From the NCBI RefSeq assembly GCF_030816015.1, contig NZ_JAUSXN010000001.1, forward strand, positions 1,798,001 to 1,862,000: a stretch of 64,000 nucleotides of DNA. The letters run 5' to 3'. Positions 17,104 to 27,177 of the stretch are shown piece by piece (positions within the stretch are counted from its first letter, which is position 1; each line of letters opens with the position of its first letter). A program made the position numbers and the translations under genes. The notes under the pieces are model-generated. The model made no database searches, was not told where the DNA came from, and saw only the letters and a program-made list of their open reading frames with translations. Source of the stretch: Pedobacter sp. W3I1. Lineage in GTDB: Bacteria > Bacteroidota > Bacteroidia > Sphingobacteriales > Sphingobacteriaceae.

Positions 17104-18783
17104 TTAATTCAATTTTTTATATCTAATGCGTTTTGGAGTAACATCACCTAAACGTTTTTTGCGGTTTTCTTCATAATCTGAATAGTTGCCTTCAAAGAAA
17201 TAAACTTCAGAGTTTCCTTCGAAAGCTAGGATGTGTGTACAGATCCTGTCTAAAAACCACCTATCGTGACTAATCACTACGGCACAACCGCCAAAGTTTT
17301 CTAAGGCTTCTTCCAGTGCACGTAAAGTATTTACGTCGATATCGTTGGTTGGCTCATCCAGTAGCAATACGTTTGCTCCTTTTTTCAGGGTAATGGCCAG
17401 GTGCACGCGGTTACGTTCACCACCTGATAGGATGCCTACTTTTTTCTGTTGATCGCCACCGTTGAAGTTGAATTTGGATACATAAGCACGTCCGTTAACG
17501 GCTTTAGTGCCCAATTGGATATTATCTAATCCATCGGTAATGTTTTCATATACGGTTTTATCGGCATCTAAATCGTTGTGCATCTGATCTACATAACCCA
17601 GTTCTACGGTTTCACCCACACGGAAAGTACCAGCATCTGCTTCTTCCTGTCCGGTAATTAAACGGAATAAAGTGGTTTTACCTGCACCATTAGGGCCAAT
17701 AATACCAACAATACCCGCTGGAGGAAGCGAAAAGTTTAAATTATCGAACAATATCTTATCGCCATAAGCTTTGGTAACATTGGTCGCTTCAATCACTACG
17801 TTACCCAAGCGAGGCCCTGCAGGGATGAAAAGTTCCAATTTATCTTCTCTTTCTCTGCCATCTTCTGAAGCTAATTTATCGTAGTTGGCTAAACGTGCTT
17901 TAGATTTTGCATGACGTGCTTTTGGTGCCATACGTACCCATTCTAACTCACGTTCTAATGTTTTCTGGCGTTTGCTCTCTGTTTTCTCTTCCTGCGATAA
18001 ACGTTTTGCTTTTTGCTCTAACCAACTGCTGTAATTTCCTTTCCAAGGAATACCCTCACCACGGTCTAATTCTAAAATCCATCCGGCAACGTTATCTAAG
18101 AAGTACCTATCGTGGGTAACTGCAATAACGGTTCCTTCGTAATTTTGTAAAAATTGCTCTAACCAATCGATACTTTCGGCATCCAAGTGGTTGGTAGGCT
18201 CATCCAATAATAATACATCAGGGTGTTGAAGCAATAAACGGCACATGGCTACACGACGGCGCTCCCCGCCTGATAATACACCGATTTTAGTGTCAGGATC
18301 AGGACAACGCAAAGCATCCATGGCTCTTTCTAGTTTCGAATCAATTTCCCAGGCTCCTAAGGCATCAATTTTATCCTGAAGTTCGCCTTGTCTGGCCATC
18401 AGTTTATCCATGGCATCAGGATCTGAGTAGTTTTCCTCTAAACCGAAAGCTTCGTTTACTTCTTCGTATTCTTTTAAAATAGCAGTTACTTCAGCAACGC
18501 CTTCTTCAACTACCTCGCGAACGGTTTTTTCAGGATCTAAGATCGGCTCCTGAGCTAAATAACCCACCGAATAACCCGGCGAGAAAACCACTTCGCCTTG
18601 ATAGGTTTTATCTAAACCGGCAATGATTTTTAGAAGGGATGACTTACCAGAACCGTTTAAACCGATTACCCCGATTTTGGCCCCGTAAAAGAAAGAAAGG
18701 TAAATATTTTTTAAAACCTGTTTTTGTGGCGGGTAAATTTTATTTACACCTGCCATTGAAAAGATTATTTTTTCGTCAGACAT
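17104..18783 (-). CDS. ettA: Energy-dependent translational throttle protein EttA (ABC-F)
   Basis: 559 aa, a soluble ABC-F protein with two ATPase domains and no membrane segments. Walker A motifs GLNGSGKSS (about 41-49) and GPNGAGKTT, signatures LSGGERRRV and LSGGERNRV, and Walker B/DEPTN sequences are all present. The length, the arm insertion in the first domain and the charged linker (RMAPKARHAKSKARL) match EttA. EttA binds the ribosomal E site and gates entry into elongation according to energy state. It is a monocistronic gene with a terminator three bases past the stop. Confidence 0.96.
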   Translation of the reverse strand: MSDEKIIFSMAGVNKIYPPQKQVLKNIYLSFFYGAKIGVIGLNGSGKSSLLKIIAGLDKTYQGEVVFSPGYSVGYLAQEPILDPEKTVREVVEEGVAEVTAILKEYEEVNEAFGLEENYSDPDAMDKLMARQGELQDKIDALGAWEIDSKLERAMDALRCPDPDTKIGVLSGGERRRVAMCRLLLQHPDVLLLDEPTNHLDAESIDWLEQFLQNYEGTVIAVTHDRYFLDNVAGWILELDRGEGIPWKGNYSSWLEQKAKRLSQEEKTESKRQKTLERELEWVRMAPKARHAKSKARLANYDKLASEDGREREDKLELFIPAGPRLGNVVIEATNVTKAYGDKILFDNLNFSLPPAGIVGIIGPNGAGKTTLFRLITGQEEADAGTFRVGETVELGYVDQMHNDLDADKTVYENITDGLDNIQLGTKAVNGRAYVSKFNFNGGDQQKKVGILSGGERNRVHLAITLKKGANVLLLDEPTNDIDVNTLRALEEALENFGGCAVVISHDRWFLDRICTHILAFEGNSEVYFFEGNYSDYEENRKKRLGDVTPKRIRYKKLN

Positions 18784-19070
18784 TATTATGTATTGTTTTT
18801 AAAGTAGTTTAATGCTTATTTATAAGATCGATAATCAAGGTATGATTAAAAAATATGGAATTTCTATCATCATAACTGATTTAACCCGACCGAAATAATG
18901 GCAAAGCCAAAATTGCTTACAAAGATAAGAACAACAAGCCCATAACAAAGTGGTTTGTGATTATACTTTAACTTTCGATAACATTAAACAACAATAGAAT
19001 ATAATGCGATCTAATCTGGAAGCGATATGATCCAATTTGAAGACTCGAAAACAAACATTTTTTCGCTCAC

Positions 19071-19517
19071 CTAACTATTAAACTGGCGGAGATGATGGTC
19101 GGTATGTTTATAAACCAGCTGGCCAACCTGCTCATAACTTAGTTTACCAAAAAAGGAATGTACAATTTCATGCTCCGGAGGATTTGCATATTCATTCAAT
19201 AAATCAATCCATTTTTTTCTTTCGCTTTCTATATCACCGCTTTTTTCTTTGACCTTAAGCTGGCTAAGGGTAGGCGTTTTTTGTTTGATTTGATTATCAT
19301 CCTGGGTAAATTCTTTCAGCGCCATTTTACCGAATAGCCGGCCTAAAAATACCCGTTGATATTGATTCTTGCCCAACATCATTTCTTCGTATACCCTACA
19401 GTGTTTCAACATCTGGTAAAGGTTCATTTTTCCCCATAAAGCGGTGCTGTTTTCGTTAAGCGTATTAATCCGCTCAATCAATTGTGTCCGTAAGGTTTCA
19501 TCAAATATTGTTTTCAT
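19071..19517 (-). CDS. DinB-like / DUF1569 protein
   Basis: About 148 aa of the DinB four-helix bundle superfamily, DUF1569 branch: LWGKMNLYQMLKHCRVYEE near the N-terminus and HTDHHLRQFN at the end supply histidines typical of the metal site. Function unknown; some DinB-fold relatives are thiol-dependent transferases. An in-frame ATG eight codons upstream (19541) is possible, but the start at 19517 (MKTIFDETL) matches the family better. Confidence 0.8.
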   Translation of the reverse strand: MKTIFDETLRTQLIERINTLNENSTALWGKMNLYQMLKHCRVYEEMMLGKNQYQRVFLGRLFGKMALKEFTQDDNQIKQKTPTLSQLKVKEKSGDIESERKKWIDLLNEYANPPEHEIVHSFFGKLSYEQVGQLVYKHTDHHLRQFNS

Positions 19518-19632
19518 GGTTAATGTTTTATTGCTTATCAAAGCTATAGAACCAGATCTGCATGCATGGGGTATAAAACAGCCAATAATAGGGCATTCTG
19601 AGCCAGAGTTATAGGTTGGTGATTTGCAATTG

Positions 19633-19663
19633 ATTAATGCGGAACCATTAGGCCCGCATTAAT
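19633..19663 (-). terminator. Hairpin downstream of the beta-trefoil gene
   Basis: Stem ATTAATGCGG (19633-19642) / CCGCATTAAT (19654-19663), loop 11. The T tract on the minus strand is weak, so termination is uncertain. Confidence 0.4.
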
Positions 19664-19706
19664 ATACAATTAGGATGAGAGAATGTAATCTCAACCCATT
19701 TTGTCA

Positions 19707-20072
19707 TTAGTTTTTGGTGAAATACTCCCAGCCAGAAGCAGTAGTACGAGTACAAGTCATGGCCTGCGTGCCGTTTTCGCTTGAGATGAATTTCCCGTTG
19801 TTGCCTTTGAAGGCAATTTTGCCATCTGCTGCAACAACCCAGTCAAATTTCTCAGTATTGCCGATTGTAGTGCGGTTACAGGTAATAGCCTGTGTACCAT
19901 TTTCGGATGATACATATTTACCCATGCTTCTTAACGCTACCTTTCCACCGCCAGCATCTACTACTGTAAATTGTTCCCATCCTTGTGCGGTAGTACTGGT
20001 ACAGGTCATGGCTGAGGCGCCGTTCTGGCTATTTACATATTTATTGTTGAAACCTTTTAGTGTGAAGAGCAA
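19707..20072 (-). CDS. Stand-alone beta-trefoil (fascin/actin-cross-linking-like) protein
   Basis: 121 aa built of three repeats of about 40 residues, each with a (N/G)[15 protein letters not shown] strand followed by a CxxTT segment: [31 protein letters not shown] and [15 protein letters not shown]. Three units make one complete beta-trefoil, as in fascin-like carbohydrate-binding domains often attached to glycoside hydrolases. Here it stands alone with no signal peptide. The frame opens with TTG after two stops, and no ATG precedes repeat 1. It could be a cytoplasmic lectin-like protein or a remnant of a larger secreted enzyme. Confidence 0.6.
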   Translation of the reverse strand: MLFTLKGFNNKYVNSQNGASAMTCTSTTAQGWEQFTVVDAGGGKVALRSMGKYVSSENGTQAITCNRTTIGNTEKFDWVVAADGKIAFKGNNGKFISSENGTQAMTCTRTTASGWEYFTKN

Positions 20073-20644
20073 TTTGCCGAAGCACTTTATGATTAAAAAT
20101 TATTAGTGTAGCTTATGTGGTTTCTACATCAGGCTAGCTATTATTTATGATAAATGAATTACAATAAACTACGGTGTTAAAAAACAAAAACAACCAAATT
20201 ACAGTTAACTTCGTATTAAGGTTATTAGAGGTAACGGGGATTAGGATTAGTTTGTTGATTTTTTATCTAATGAATTTGTTAAATGATGTCACGTTCTTTT
20301 TGTTTTTCTGTCAAAACTTGTAAATTGCCTGGGTAAAAAGATACATATTGTCAGTTTTTGATTGCGAAAAAATCCTTACAATAAACCGACAATATAATAT
20401 CTGCATTCGGATGTTTTTGGCAAATGTCCCTTTAAAACCTTTAGAATACTTATTACGTAGATAGATATAAACAAAATAATATTTATCGAAACAATAATCT
20501 TACATTGAATTTTGGGTTCTCAGGCATTCAAATGCCTCTTTATCCACCCATATGGCGCAATTGTTGATAAAATAAAGAAAACAGTACGTTCGTTTTTATA
20601 AAGTTATTTTATAGTTTAGGGACGTAGCTGTTAAGAAAGGTATT
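20073..20644. other. 572-bp AT-rich gap upstream of clpC
   Basis: No gene. A small hairpin AGGCATT/AATGCCT occurs near 20521-20537. No clear CIRCE-like or CtsR-like operator was seen before clpC, and no strong TAnnTTTG box. Confidence 0.5.
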
Positions 20645-23197
20645 ATGGAAGCAAAATTTTCACCACAGGTTAAAGATGTAATCTCTTTTAGTAGGGAGGA
20701 AGCGCTCCGCTTAGGGCACGATTACATCGGAACCGAGCATTTATTATTAGGCCTCATCCGCGAAGGCGATGGCATGGCTATAAAGATTTTACGATCGTTA
20801 GGGGTTGATACCGGTAAATTGCGCCGCTCAATTGAAGATGCCGTTCGCGGTACTTCGAGTGTTACAGTAAACTTAGGCAATATTCCATTAACAAAACAGG
20901 CAGAAAAAGTTTTAAAAATCACTTATTTAGAGGCCAAAATATTTAAAAGCGATTTAATTGGCACCGAACATTTGTTGTTATCGGTTTTGAGAGATGATGA
21001 TAACATCGCCTCACAAATCTTACTGCAGTATGGTGTTACTTATGATGTTTTTAAACAGGAGGTTGAAGTGAATAAAAATGGTTTCAGAGATGATATCTCA
21101 AATAGTGCTTCCACAGGAGGCGATGATGATTATCGCGAAGAGGAAAGCTTTAGTACGCCTAAAAAGGTTTCAGATATAAAATCTAAAACCCCGGTTTTAG
21201 ATAACTTCGGCCGTGATTTAACAAAAGCTGCAGAAGAAGGTCGTTTAGACCCAATTGTAGGCCGCGAGAAAGAAATTGAGCGTGTATCGCAGATTTTATC
21301 CCGCAGAAAAAAGAACAATCCAATTTTAATTGGAGAACCAGGTGTGGGTAAGTCGGCAATTGCAGAGGGTCTCGCCTTACGCATTGTACAACGTAAAGTT
21401 TCGCGTGTGCTTTTTGGCAAACGTGTAGTTACATTAGATTTGGCATCGCTGGTGGCCGGTACAAAATACCGTGGCCAGTTCGAAGAACGTATGAAAGCCG
21501 TGATGAACGAGCTTGAAAAATCTACTGATGTAATTTTATTTATTGATGAGATCCATACCATTGTTGGTGCTGGTGGCGCATCAGGTTCATTAGATGCATC
21601 CAACATGTTCAAACCTGCATTAGCAAGGGGCGAAATTCAATGTATTGGTGCCACAACGTTAGATGAATACCGTCAGTACATTGAAAAAGATGGCGCTTTG
21701 GACCGTCGTTTCCAAAAAGTGATGGTTGAACCGGCTACACCGGATGAAACTGTAGAGATTTTAACACGTATAAAAGATAAGTACGAAGAACACCATGGTG
21801 TAACTTATACTGATGAAGCGATTTTAGCTTGCGTTACTTTAACATCGCGTTATATTTCTGATCGTTTTTTACCAGATAAAGCGATTGATGCTTTAGATGA
21901 AGCAGGTTCGCGTGTTCACTTAACCAACATTCACGTTCCTCAGAATATTATCGATATCGAAGGTAAAATTGAAGATATCAAATTAGAGAAAAACAAGGTT
22001 GTACGTAGTCAGAAATATGAAGAAGCTGCAAAACTGCGCGATACGGAGAAAAATTTAATTGAAGAATTAGATAAAGCTAAAGCGGAGTGGGAAGCTGAAA
22101 CTAAAACTAAACGTTACGAAGTATCAGAAGATAATGTAGCCGAAGTGGTTTCGATGATGACCGGTATTCCGGTACAACGTGTAGGACAAACAGACAGTGT
22201 AAAACTGTTGAACATGTACGATAAAGTGGCTGAGAAAATTATCGGTCAGGATGATGCGATCAAAAAATTAACCAAAGCGATCCAGCGTACGAGAGCCGGA
22301 TTAAAAGATCCTAAAAAACCAATTGGTTCATTTATTTTCTTAGGCCCAACTGGGGTAGGTAAAACAGAATTGGCGAAAGAATTGGCTCGTTTCATGTTTG
22401 ATAGTGATGATTCTCTGATTCAGATCGACATGAGTGAGTACATGGAGAAATTTGCGGTGTCCCGTTTAGTGGGCGCGCCTCCGGGATATGTAGGTTATGA
22501 AGAAGGTGGACAGTTAACGGAAAAGGTTAGAAGAAAACCCTATGCAGTAATCCTATTGGATGAGATCGAAAAAGCACACCCTGATGTATTCAATATCTTA
22601 TTACAGGTTTTGGATGAAGGACAGTTAACTGATAGTTTAGGCCGTAAAGTTGATTTTAGAAATACAATCATCATCATGACTTCCAATATTGGTGCCCGTC
22701 AACTTAAAGATTTTGGACAAGGTGTTGGTTTCTCTACGGCAGCGAAAACAAACCAGGCCGATTCTCACAGTCGTGGTGTAATTGAAAGTGCATTAAAACG
22801 TGCTTTTGCTCCCGAGTTCTTAAACCGTGTTGATGATGTAGTGGTATTTAATAGCTTAGGTAAAGAGGAAATCTTCAGAATTATCGATATTGAATTAAAA
22901 GCGTTATTCGGTCGCGTTCATTCCCTTGGTTATGAAATTGCATTAACTGAGAATGCTAAAGAATATATTGCTGAGAAAGGTTTTGATAGTAATTTTGGTG
23001 CTCGTCCGTTAAAAAGAGCCATCCAGAAATATTTAGAAGATCCAATCGCAGAAGAAATTCTTAAAGGCGAATTAGCTGAAGGTGATGTTTTAGAAATTGA
23101 TTACGATAAAACTACCGAACTAATTTCGATCAACCACAAAAAGGGCGAAAAGAAAAAAGAAGAGCCAAAACAGGAAGAAGATTCTTCAAGTAAATAA
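20645..23197 (+). CDS. clpC: ATP-dependent Clp protease ATP-binding subunit ClpC
   Basis: An 850-aa Hsp100 unfoldase that feeds substrates to ClpP. Two Clp_N repeats occupy about residues 1-145. AAA-1 has Walker A GEPGVGKSA (about 230). A UVR-like middle segment (KYEEAAKLRDTEKNL) identifies ClpC rather than ClpA or ClpB. AAA-2 has GPTGVGKTE (about 567), followed by the small D2 domain. The C-terminus is a charged tail (KKGEKKKEEPKQEEDSSSK). The N-terminus lacks any extension and begins MEAKFSPQVKDVI, standard for the family. It is monocistronic with an adjacent terminator; mcsA, mcsB and ctsR are absent nearby. Confidence 0.97.
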   Translation: MEAKFSPQVKDVISFSREEALRLGHDYIGTEHLLLGLIREGDGMAIKILRSLGVDTGKLRRSIEDAVRGTSSVTVNLGNIPLTKQAEKVLKITYLEAKIFKSDLIGTEHLLLSVLRDDDNIASQILLQYGVTYDVFKQEVEVNKNGFRDDISNSASTGGDDDYREEESFSTPKKVSDIKSKTPVLDNFGRDLTKAAEEGRLDPIVGREKEIERVSQILSRRKKNNPILIGEPGVGKSAIAEGLALRIVQRKVSRVLFGKRVVTLDLASLVAGTKYRGQFEERMKAVMNELEKSTDVILFIDEIHTIVGAGGASGSLDASNMFKPALARGEIQCIGATTLDEYRQYIEKDGALDRRFQKVMVEPATPDETVEILTRIKDKYEEHHGVTYTDEAILACVTLTSRYISDRFLPDKAIDALDEAGSRVHLTNIHVPQNIIDIEGKIEDIKLEKNKVVRSQKYEEAAKLRDTEKNLIEELDKAKAEWEAETKTKRYEVSEDNVAEVVSMMTGIPVQRVGQTDSVKLLNMYDKVAEKIIGQDDAIKKLTKAIQRTRAGLKDPKKPIGSFIFLGPTGVGKTELAKELARFMFDSDDSLIQIDMSEYMEKFAVSRLVGAPPGYVGYEEGGQLTEKVRRKPYAVILLDEIEKAHPDVFNILLQVLDEGQLTDSLGRKVDFRNTIIIMTSNIGARQLKDFGQGVGFSTAAKTNQADSHSRGVIESALKRAFAPEFLNRVDDVVVFNSLGKEEIFRIIDIELKALFGRVHSLGYEIALTENAKEYIAEKGFDSNFGARPLKRAIQKYLEDPIAEEILKGELAEGDVLEIDYDKTTELISINHKKGEKKKEEPKQEEDSSSK

Positions 23198-23203
23198 TAG
23201 GAA

Positions 23204-23232
23204 ACTCCCGATGAAAATCGGGAGTTTTTTTG
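23204..23232 (+). terminator. clpC terminator
   Basis: Stem ACTCCCGAT (23204-23212) / ATCGGGAGT (23217-23225), tetraloop GAAA, then seven T. Confidence 0.95.
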
Positions 23233-23452
23233 TTTAAGATATATTGGCTAACTTTTAGTTGTTCTTGGCGTGTGAAAAAGATGGGTATAAATTTTTTTAA
23301 AGAAGATCACTGTAAAAATATCAGGAATGCCAATTTCAAAGAAATGGTGCAGCTAAAACGGATAATTATTGGGTTCAGGTTTTTGCATCGAAATAAGTAA
23401 GACTAAAATCGTCATTTCTACTTCGTTACTAATAACAGATCCTAAAGTCAGG

Positions 23453-23516
23453 CGTCATTCCCACGCAGGTGGGAATCTTAATGCGCTTTAAGATTCCCGC
23501 ATGCGCGAGAATGACG
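23453..23516. repeat. REP element (CGTCATTCCCAC ... GAGAATGACG)
   Basis: Outer arms CGTCATTC and GAATGACG; inner GTGGGAATCTTAA pairs with TTAAGATTCCCGC. The right half TTCCCGCATGCGC is the same sequence that MITE copy A inserted into at 16615. The rest of the 333-bp gap 23198-23530 holds nothing recognisable besides the clpC terminator. Confidence 0.85.
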
Positions 23517-23530
23517 AAGAGTCTATTTTT

Positions 23531-24403
23531 TTAAATCAATTCCTTCAACGCCTTGTAATACCGCTCATAATTTTCGGGTTCGGTGTTCAAAAACAGAAAA
23601 GGCTCTATCAATTCCAGTTCCATCAACAAAAATTCGCCATTAACAAAAGTACCATCAACCCTCGCATACAGACAATCTTTAGCAAACAATGTTACATATT
23701 GTTGCGCGGTAGCAACCAGCTCTTCACCCGGTTTTTGCTGATGAACGGATCCACCATGGGCCGGCTGCACCCTAAAATCGCCGGGTTTAGCCTGTTTGAT
23801 TAACGAATGACTATACACGCCATTAAAGAAAATGAAAGACCATTCACCGCTTTCCAAAATCTCAGGTAGAAATGGCTGAATGATAAAATCTTCATGCTGA
23901 ATAAGGAGGTTTAATTTTTGATTAACCTCATTCACATTATCCAAAGTTACTTTGAAGGTATTTTTGGCACCACCACTCACACAGGGTTTTACAATTAATT
24001 TATTGGTGTTAAATTTTTTAAAGAAATGCTCCAGATTTACACTTTCCTTATTTTGAATATAAAAACCAGGGGTAACTTTTAATCCGGCAGCTTCAATTTC
24101 CCGCAGATATTGTTTGTTTGCATTCCACCTTACTACTTCAATGGGGTTAAGCAATTTTACTTTTTTTGCGTCCAACTGATCAAGCCAACGGTAAAATTCT
24201 TCAATCAGGTCAAAATAATCCCATGGTGATTTTAAAATAGCAAGCGAATAATCTGCCCAGTTTATATCCCGATCGTTCCAGATTACTTTTTCAATATTCA
24301 GTCCCTTTTCTTTCAGGAAATTTAAGAGTTTATCATCCTCGCTTTCAACCGTGGCGCTATCATAAGCGCCTTTATCAAGGTAAGTTACCAATGCAATATT
24401 CAT
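23531..24403 (-). CDS. ATP-grasp domain protein (glutathione synthetase/RimK-like)
   Basis: 290 aa with the N-terminal Rossmann-like part (MNIALVTYLDKG ... WNDRDINWADYSLAILKSPW) and an ATP-grasp core: LIVKPCVSGGAKNTF for nucleotide binding and RVDGTFVNGEFLLMELELIEP for the metal-binding Glu/Asn site. Members ligate a carboxylate to an amine or thiol using ATP. The similarity is to the glutathione synthase/RimK and DcsG-like group; the product is not determinable. No partner gene is adjacent, the nearest being the radical SAM gene about 190 bp upstream. Confidence 0.85.
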   Translation of the reverse strand: MNIALVTYLDKGAYDSATVESEDDKLLNFLKEKGLNIEKVIWNDRDINWADYSLAILKSPWDYFDLIEEFYRWLDQLDAKKVKLLNPIEVVRWNANKQYLREIEAAGLKVTPGFYIQNKESVNLEHFFKKFNTNKLIVKPCVSGGAKNTFKVTLDNVNEVNQKLNLLIQHEDFIIQPFLPEILESGEWSFIFFNGVYSHSLIKQAKPGDFRVQPAHGGSVHQQKPGEELVATAQQYVTLFAKDCLYARVDGTFVNGEFLLMELELIEPFLFLNTEPENYERYYKALKELI

Positions 24404-24536
24404 AGGCTAAAACTAAGTTTTATGGTTATGGATTACAAATCCACAGCTCTAAAGTCTGGAAAATATTCCTGACTAACGATTAAGAAATCCACGTTCAGAG
24501 CATCTTGATTAAATCGTGATCTATATTCTTTAAGAT

Positions 24537-24559
24537 GGCCGTGTTTATAAACCACGGCC
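24537..24559 (-). terminator. Hairpin downstream of the PA0069-like gene
   Basis: Perfect stem GGCCGTG (24537-24543) / CACGGCC (24553-24559) with a palindromic TTTATAAA in the loop, 32 bp past the stop at 24591. There is no proper T run, so it could be a rho-independent remnant or an unrelated structure. Confidence 0.35.
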
Positions 24560-24590
24560 CTGAGCGCTGAGGGTCTTCTCCTCAAATTTT

Positions 24591-25658
24591 TTAAAACAGA
24601 CTCACCTGATTACTCGGAATCTTGAATAAAGTGTGGTCTAAAATAATATCCTTTACATTTAAACCATTTAAGCGGCAATGCAGCCTGAAATTATCTCTGA
24701 TCATTTGAGAAATATTTCCATCTCCACGCATCCGGTCGCCAAATCTGCTGTCATTTACCTGACCACCATGGCAACTCTGAATCATGTGCCAAACTTTATC
24801 AAAACGGTCTGGAAAATTTTTTTGTAGCCAATCTTCAAATATCTGTCCAATGGCTCCATTTAGCCTCACCACGGTATAACCTGCTTTAATGGCGCCAGCA
24901 TTTGCTACAGCTTTTAAAATTTTAGGAATTTCATGGTCGCTTAAACCAGGGACAAGTGGAGCAACCATTACCCCCATAGGGATTCCATCTTTACTCAATT
25001 CTTCTACAACCTTTAAGCGTTGTTTAGCAGTTGTAGTGCGGGGCTCCATTACCTGCCGTAAATCTTCGTTTAAGCTATTTATGGAAACATAAACCATGCA
25101 GAGATTTAGCTTCGCCATTTCTTGCAGAATATCCCGATCGCGAAGAATGAGTGAATTTTTGGTAATCATACCAATGGGCTGCTTGTAGGCCAATGCAATT
25201 TCAAGGAGCTGCCTGGTGAGTTTAAACTTTCGTTCTGCAGGTTGGTAGCAATCAGTATTTCCCGAAAGAGAAATGGTGGTGGCATCCCAACCTTTTTTCT
25301 CTAAGAACTTTTTAAATAGTGCTGGGGCCTCCTTTTTAACAATTATTTTCCGCTCAAACTCTATTCCTGCGCTATAACCCCAATATTGATGTGAGTTGCG
25401 CGCATAACAATAAGTACAACCGTGTTCGCAGCCCTGGTAGGGATTTAAAGAATAAGCCATGCCCACATCGGGGCTATCAACTTTGTTTACAATGGTTTTC
25501 GAATTTTCAAAAATAAAGGAAGTTTTACGATCGCTTTCCTCCCAATCGTCTATTCCTTCATCATGCTCCTTTACGTAAACATCTTTTAAAAATTTATTAT
25601 GTGGATTAACCTGAGCACCCCGTCCTTTAAAAGATTGTTTTTCTTCTTCGCCAATCAT
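24591..25658 (-). CDS. PA0069-family radical SAM protein (SplB-like)
   Basis: 355 aa. The cluster motif is CEHGCTYCYAR (CxxxCxxC, about residue 77), preceded by SLNPYQG, which is the hallmark of the PA0069/Rv2578c family related to spore photoproduct lyase. SLSGNTDCYQPAERKFKLTR is another family block. The function of the family is unproven. The reading frame is intact and of normal length. The start codon ATG at 25658 gives MIGEEEKQSFKGRGAQVNPH, and such a GRGAQ-x-NP leader is typical of the family. Confidence 0.9.
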   Translation of the reverse strand: MIGEEEKQSFKGRGAQVNPHNKFLKDVYVKEHDEGIDDWEESDRKTSFIFENSKTIVNKVDSPDVGMAYSLNPYQGCEHGCTYCYARNSHQYWGYSAGIEFERKIIVKKEAPALFKKFLEKKGWDATTISLSGNTDCYQPAERKFKLTRQLLEIALAYKQPIGMITKNSLILRDRDILQEMAKLNLCMVYVSINSLNEDLRQVMEPRTTTAKQRLKVVEELSKDGIPMGVMVAPLVPGLSDHEIPKILKAVANAGAIKAGYTVVRLNGAIGQIFEDWLQKNFPDRFDKVWHMIQSCHGGQVNDSRFGDRMRGDGNISQMIRDNFRLHCRLNGLNVKDIILDHTLFKIPSNQVSLF

Positions 25659-25757
25659 AAATTAAAATTACTAAAAATATTAGCAATTTTAATTTCTAAA
25701 AAGGGTTACTTTTCAACATTTTTAGTTTTAGATCAATGCTCCGTTTCATATCTTCCC

Positions 25758-26996
25758 TTACTTATTCTTCGGGAGCGGTACATAGTCCATCGGCACCATA
25801 TCGGCCACTTTTTCATAAGCCCAGAAACCTTCATATAAGAGTGAACGGGAGTCGTAAATACCACCATTTTCATAGAAACGAACGCCTTCGCCGGTTAAGT
25901 TAGCAACAGAAATTTCATTTTCCGGTACATCCAACGGTCTAAAAATCCAGAAACCGGTATTAGAATAAGCCAGAGATTCCTTCTCTTTGGTATACTGGAT
26001 CAGTAATGCGTCCGTATAACTAAGATATTTTAAATTCTGGTTAAAATAGTGCACTAAAGTATCGGTAAGTACCTCCGCTCTCGAAAATTTATCAATGGTT
26101 CGGGGCATCTCTTTTTGTTTGGTCCAAAAGGCGAGCAGTGCGGTGTCTATTTTACCTTTATTCTGCCTGATGCCCGTTTTCTCGGGTACGGCCTTAATCT
26201 TTTCTAAATTGGCATTAATTAAATATTCAGGATACCGGTTAGGATTGGGCACCTTGATCATCTTATTAATGATAAATCCTTCTTCCTGTGTTTTGTTGGC
26301 ATAAAGCGAACGGAAGAAATGTTGTGAAGAACCATAATATGCCACCTCTCTGGCGGCGATATACTTTTTCTTTTTGGCTGCCGATGCTTTTAACTCTTCA
26401 AAAAACGGATGCCCGGAATAGTAAATAATGTGTGTTCTGGAATTATATTCGAAACGATCGAGCATATATTTTAGGCGATAACCTAAAGCTTTATTCTCAA
26501 CAATCAGAAACTCGGTTGTAGAAACCGTTAAGGTACTTTTGGTAATGTCGAAATCTACATTTAAAACCTGTGAATTTAATATCTTGCACTGTGAGGCATT
26601 TGGGGTTTTCCCGATAAAAAAGTCTTTAAATTGGTTGATATATTTCTGCCGGTTAGGATCGGCCCTAATTACAACTTCTTCCAGTTGTGCAACATTTTCT
26701 TTCAAAACCAGCTCTACCTGCACCGATTTATCGGCGATGATTACACTTTTAGAATAGGGGAGGTAACCAACCAGCTGAACGAGTAGATCGTAACTGCCTG
26801 GCTTTAGGTTGGATAGTTTAAAACGCCCGTTATTATCGGCCATTGTTGCGATTTTATATCCACTTAAATAAATACTTGCGCCAGGTAATCCATCTTTTTG
26901 ATCCCTAACCAAACCACTAATCGAGAAGGTGTTTTGAGCAATGGCATTAGTACCCAAAACAATCAGCGTAAGGGCTACTAAAAGACTTTTAATCAT
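25758..26996 (-). CDS. Exported CarboxypepD_reg-like protein, paralogue 1
   Basis: 412 aa. Signal peptide MIKSLLVALTLIVLGTNAIAQ, then a CarboxypepD_reg-like beta-sandwich (about 22-100: SISGLVRDQKDGLPGASIY ... VELVLKE), then about 300 residues of unknown fold with NPNRYPEYLINANLEKIK and ending MVPMDYVPLPKNK. This architecture is common in Bacteroidota surface proteins; the C-terminal region has no known function. It is clearly paralogous along its whole length to 27979-29220. An in-frame TTG six codons upstream is possible, but the ATG at 26996 starts the signal peptide directly. Confidence 0.82.
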   Translation of the reverse strand: MIKSLLVALTLIVLGTNAIAQNTFSISGLVRDQKDGLPGASIYLSGYKIATMADNNGRFKLSNLKPGSYDLLVQLVGYLPYSKSVIIADKSVQVELVLKENVAQLEEVVIRADPNRQKYINQFKDFFIGKTPNASQCKILNSQVLNVDFDITKSTLTVSTTEFLIVENKALGYRLKYMLDRFEYNSRTHIIYYSGHPFFEELKASAAKKKKYIAAREVAYYGSSQHFFRSLYANKTQEEGFIINKMIKVPNPNRYPEYLINANLEKIKAVPEKTGIRQNKGKIDTALLAFWTKQKEMPRTIDKFSRAEVLTDTLVHYFNQNLKYLSYTDALLIQYTKEKESLAYSNTGFWIFRPLDVPENEISVANLTGEGVRFYENGGIYDSRSLLYEGFWAYEKVADMVPMDYVPLPKNK

Positions 26997-27075
26997 GGAG
27001 ACGAATGTAACCAAAAGAGGTAATATTTATTAAAAACACAAAATATTTTTAACAATTTTAACATTTGCAATTAAT

Positions 27076-27156
27076 CGTCATTTCGAGCGGAGTGCAACGG
27101 AGTCGGGGAATCTATTGTAGATCTCTCCATTCCACTACGTTTCAGTCGAGATGACG
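27076..27156. repeat. REP family A copy
   Basis: CGTCATTTCGAGC ... TCGAGATGACG palindrome with inner AGATCTCTCCATTCCACTA. Confidence 0.8.
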
Positions 27157-27177
27157 ACTATTTCCAAAACAGATCAA

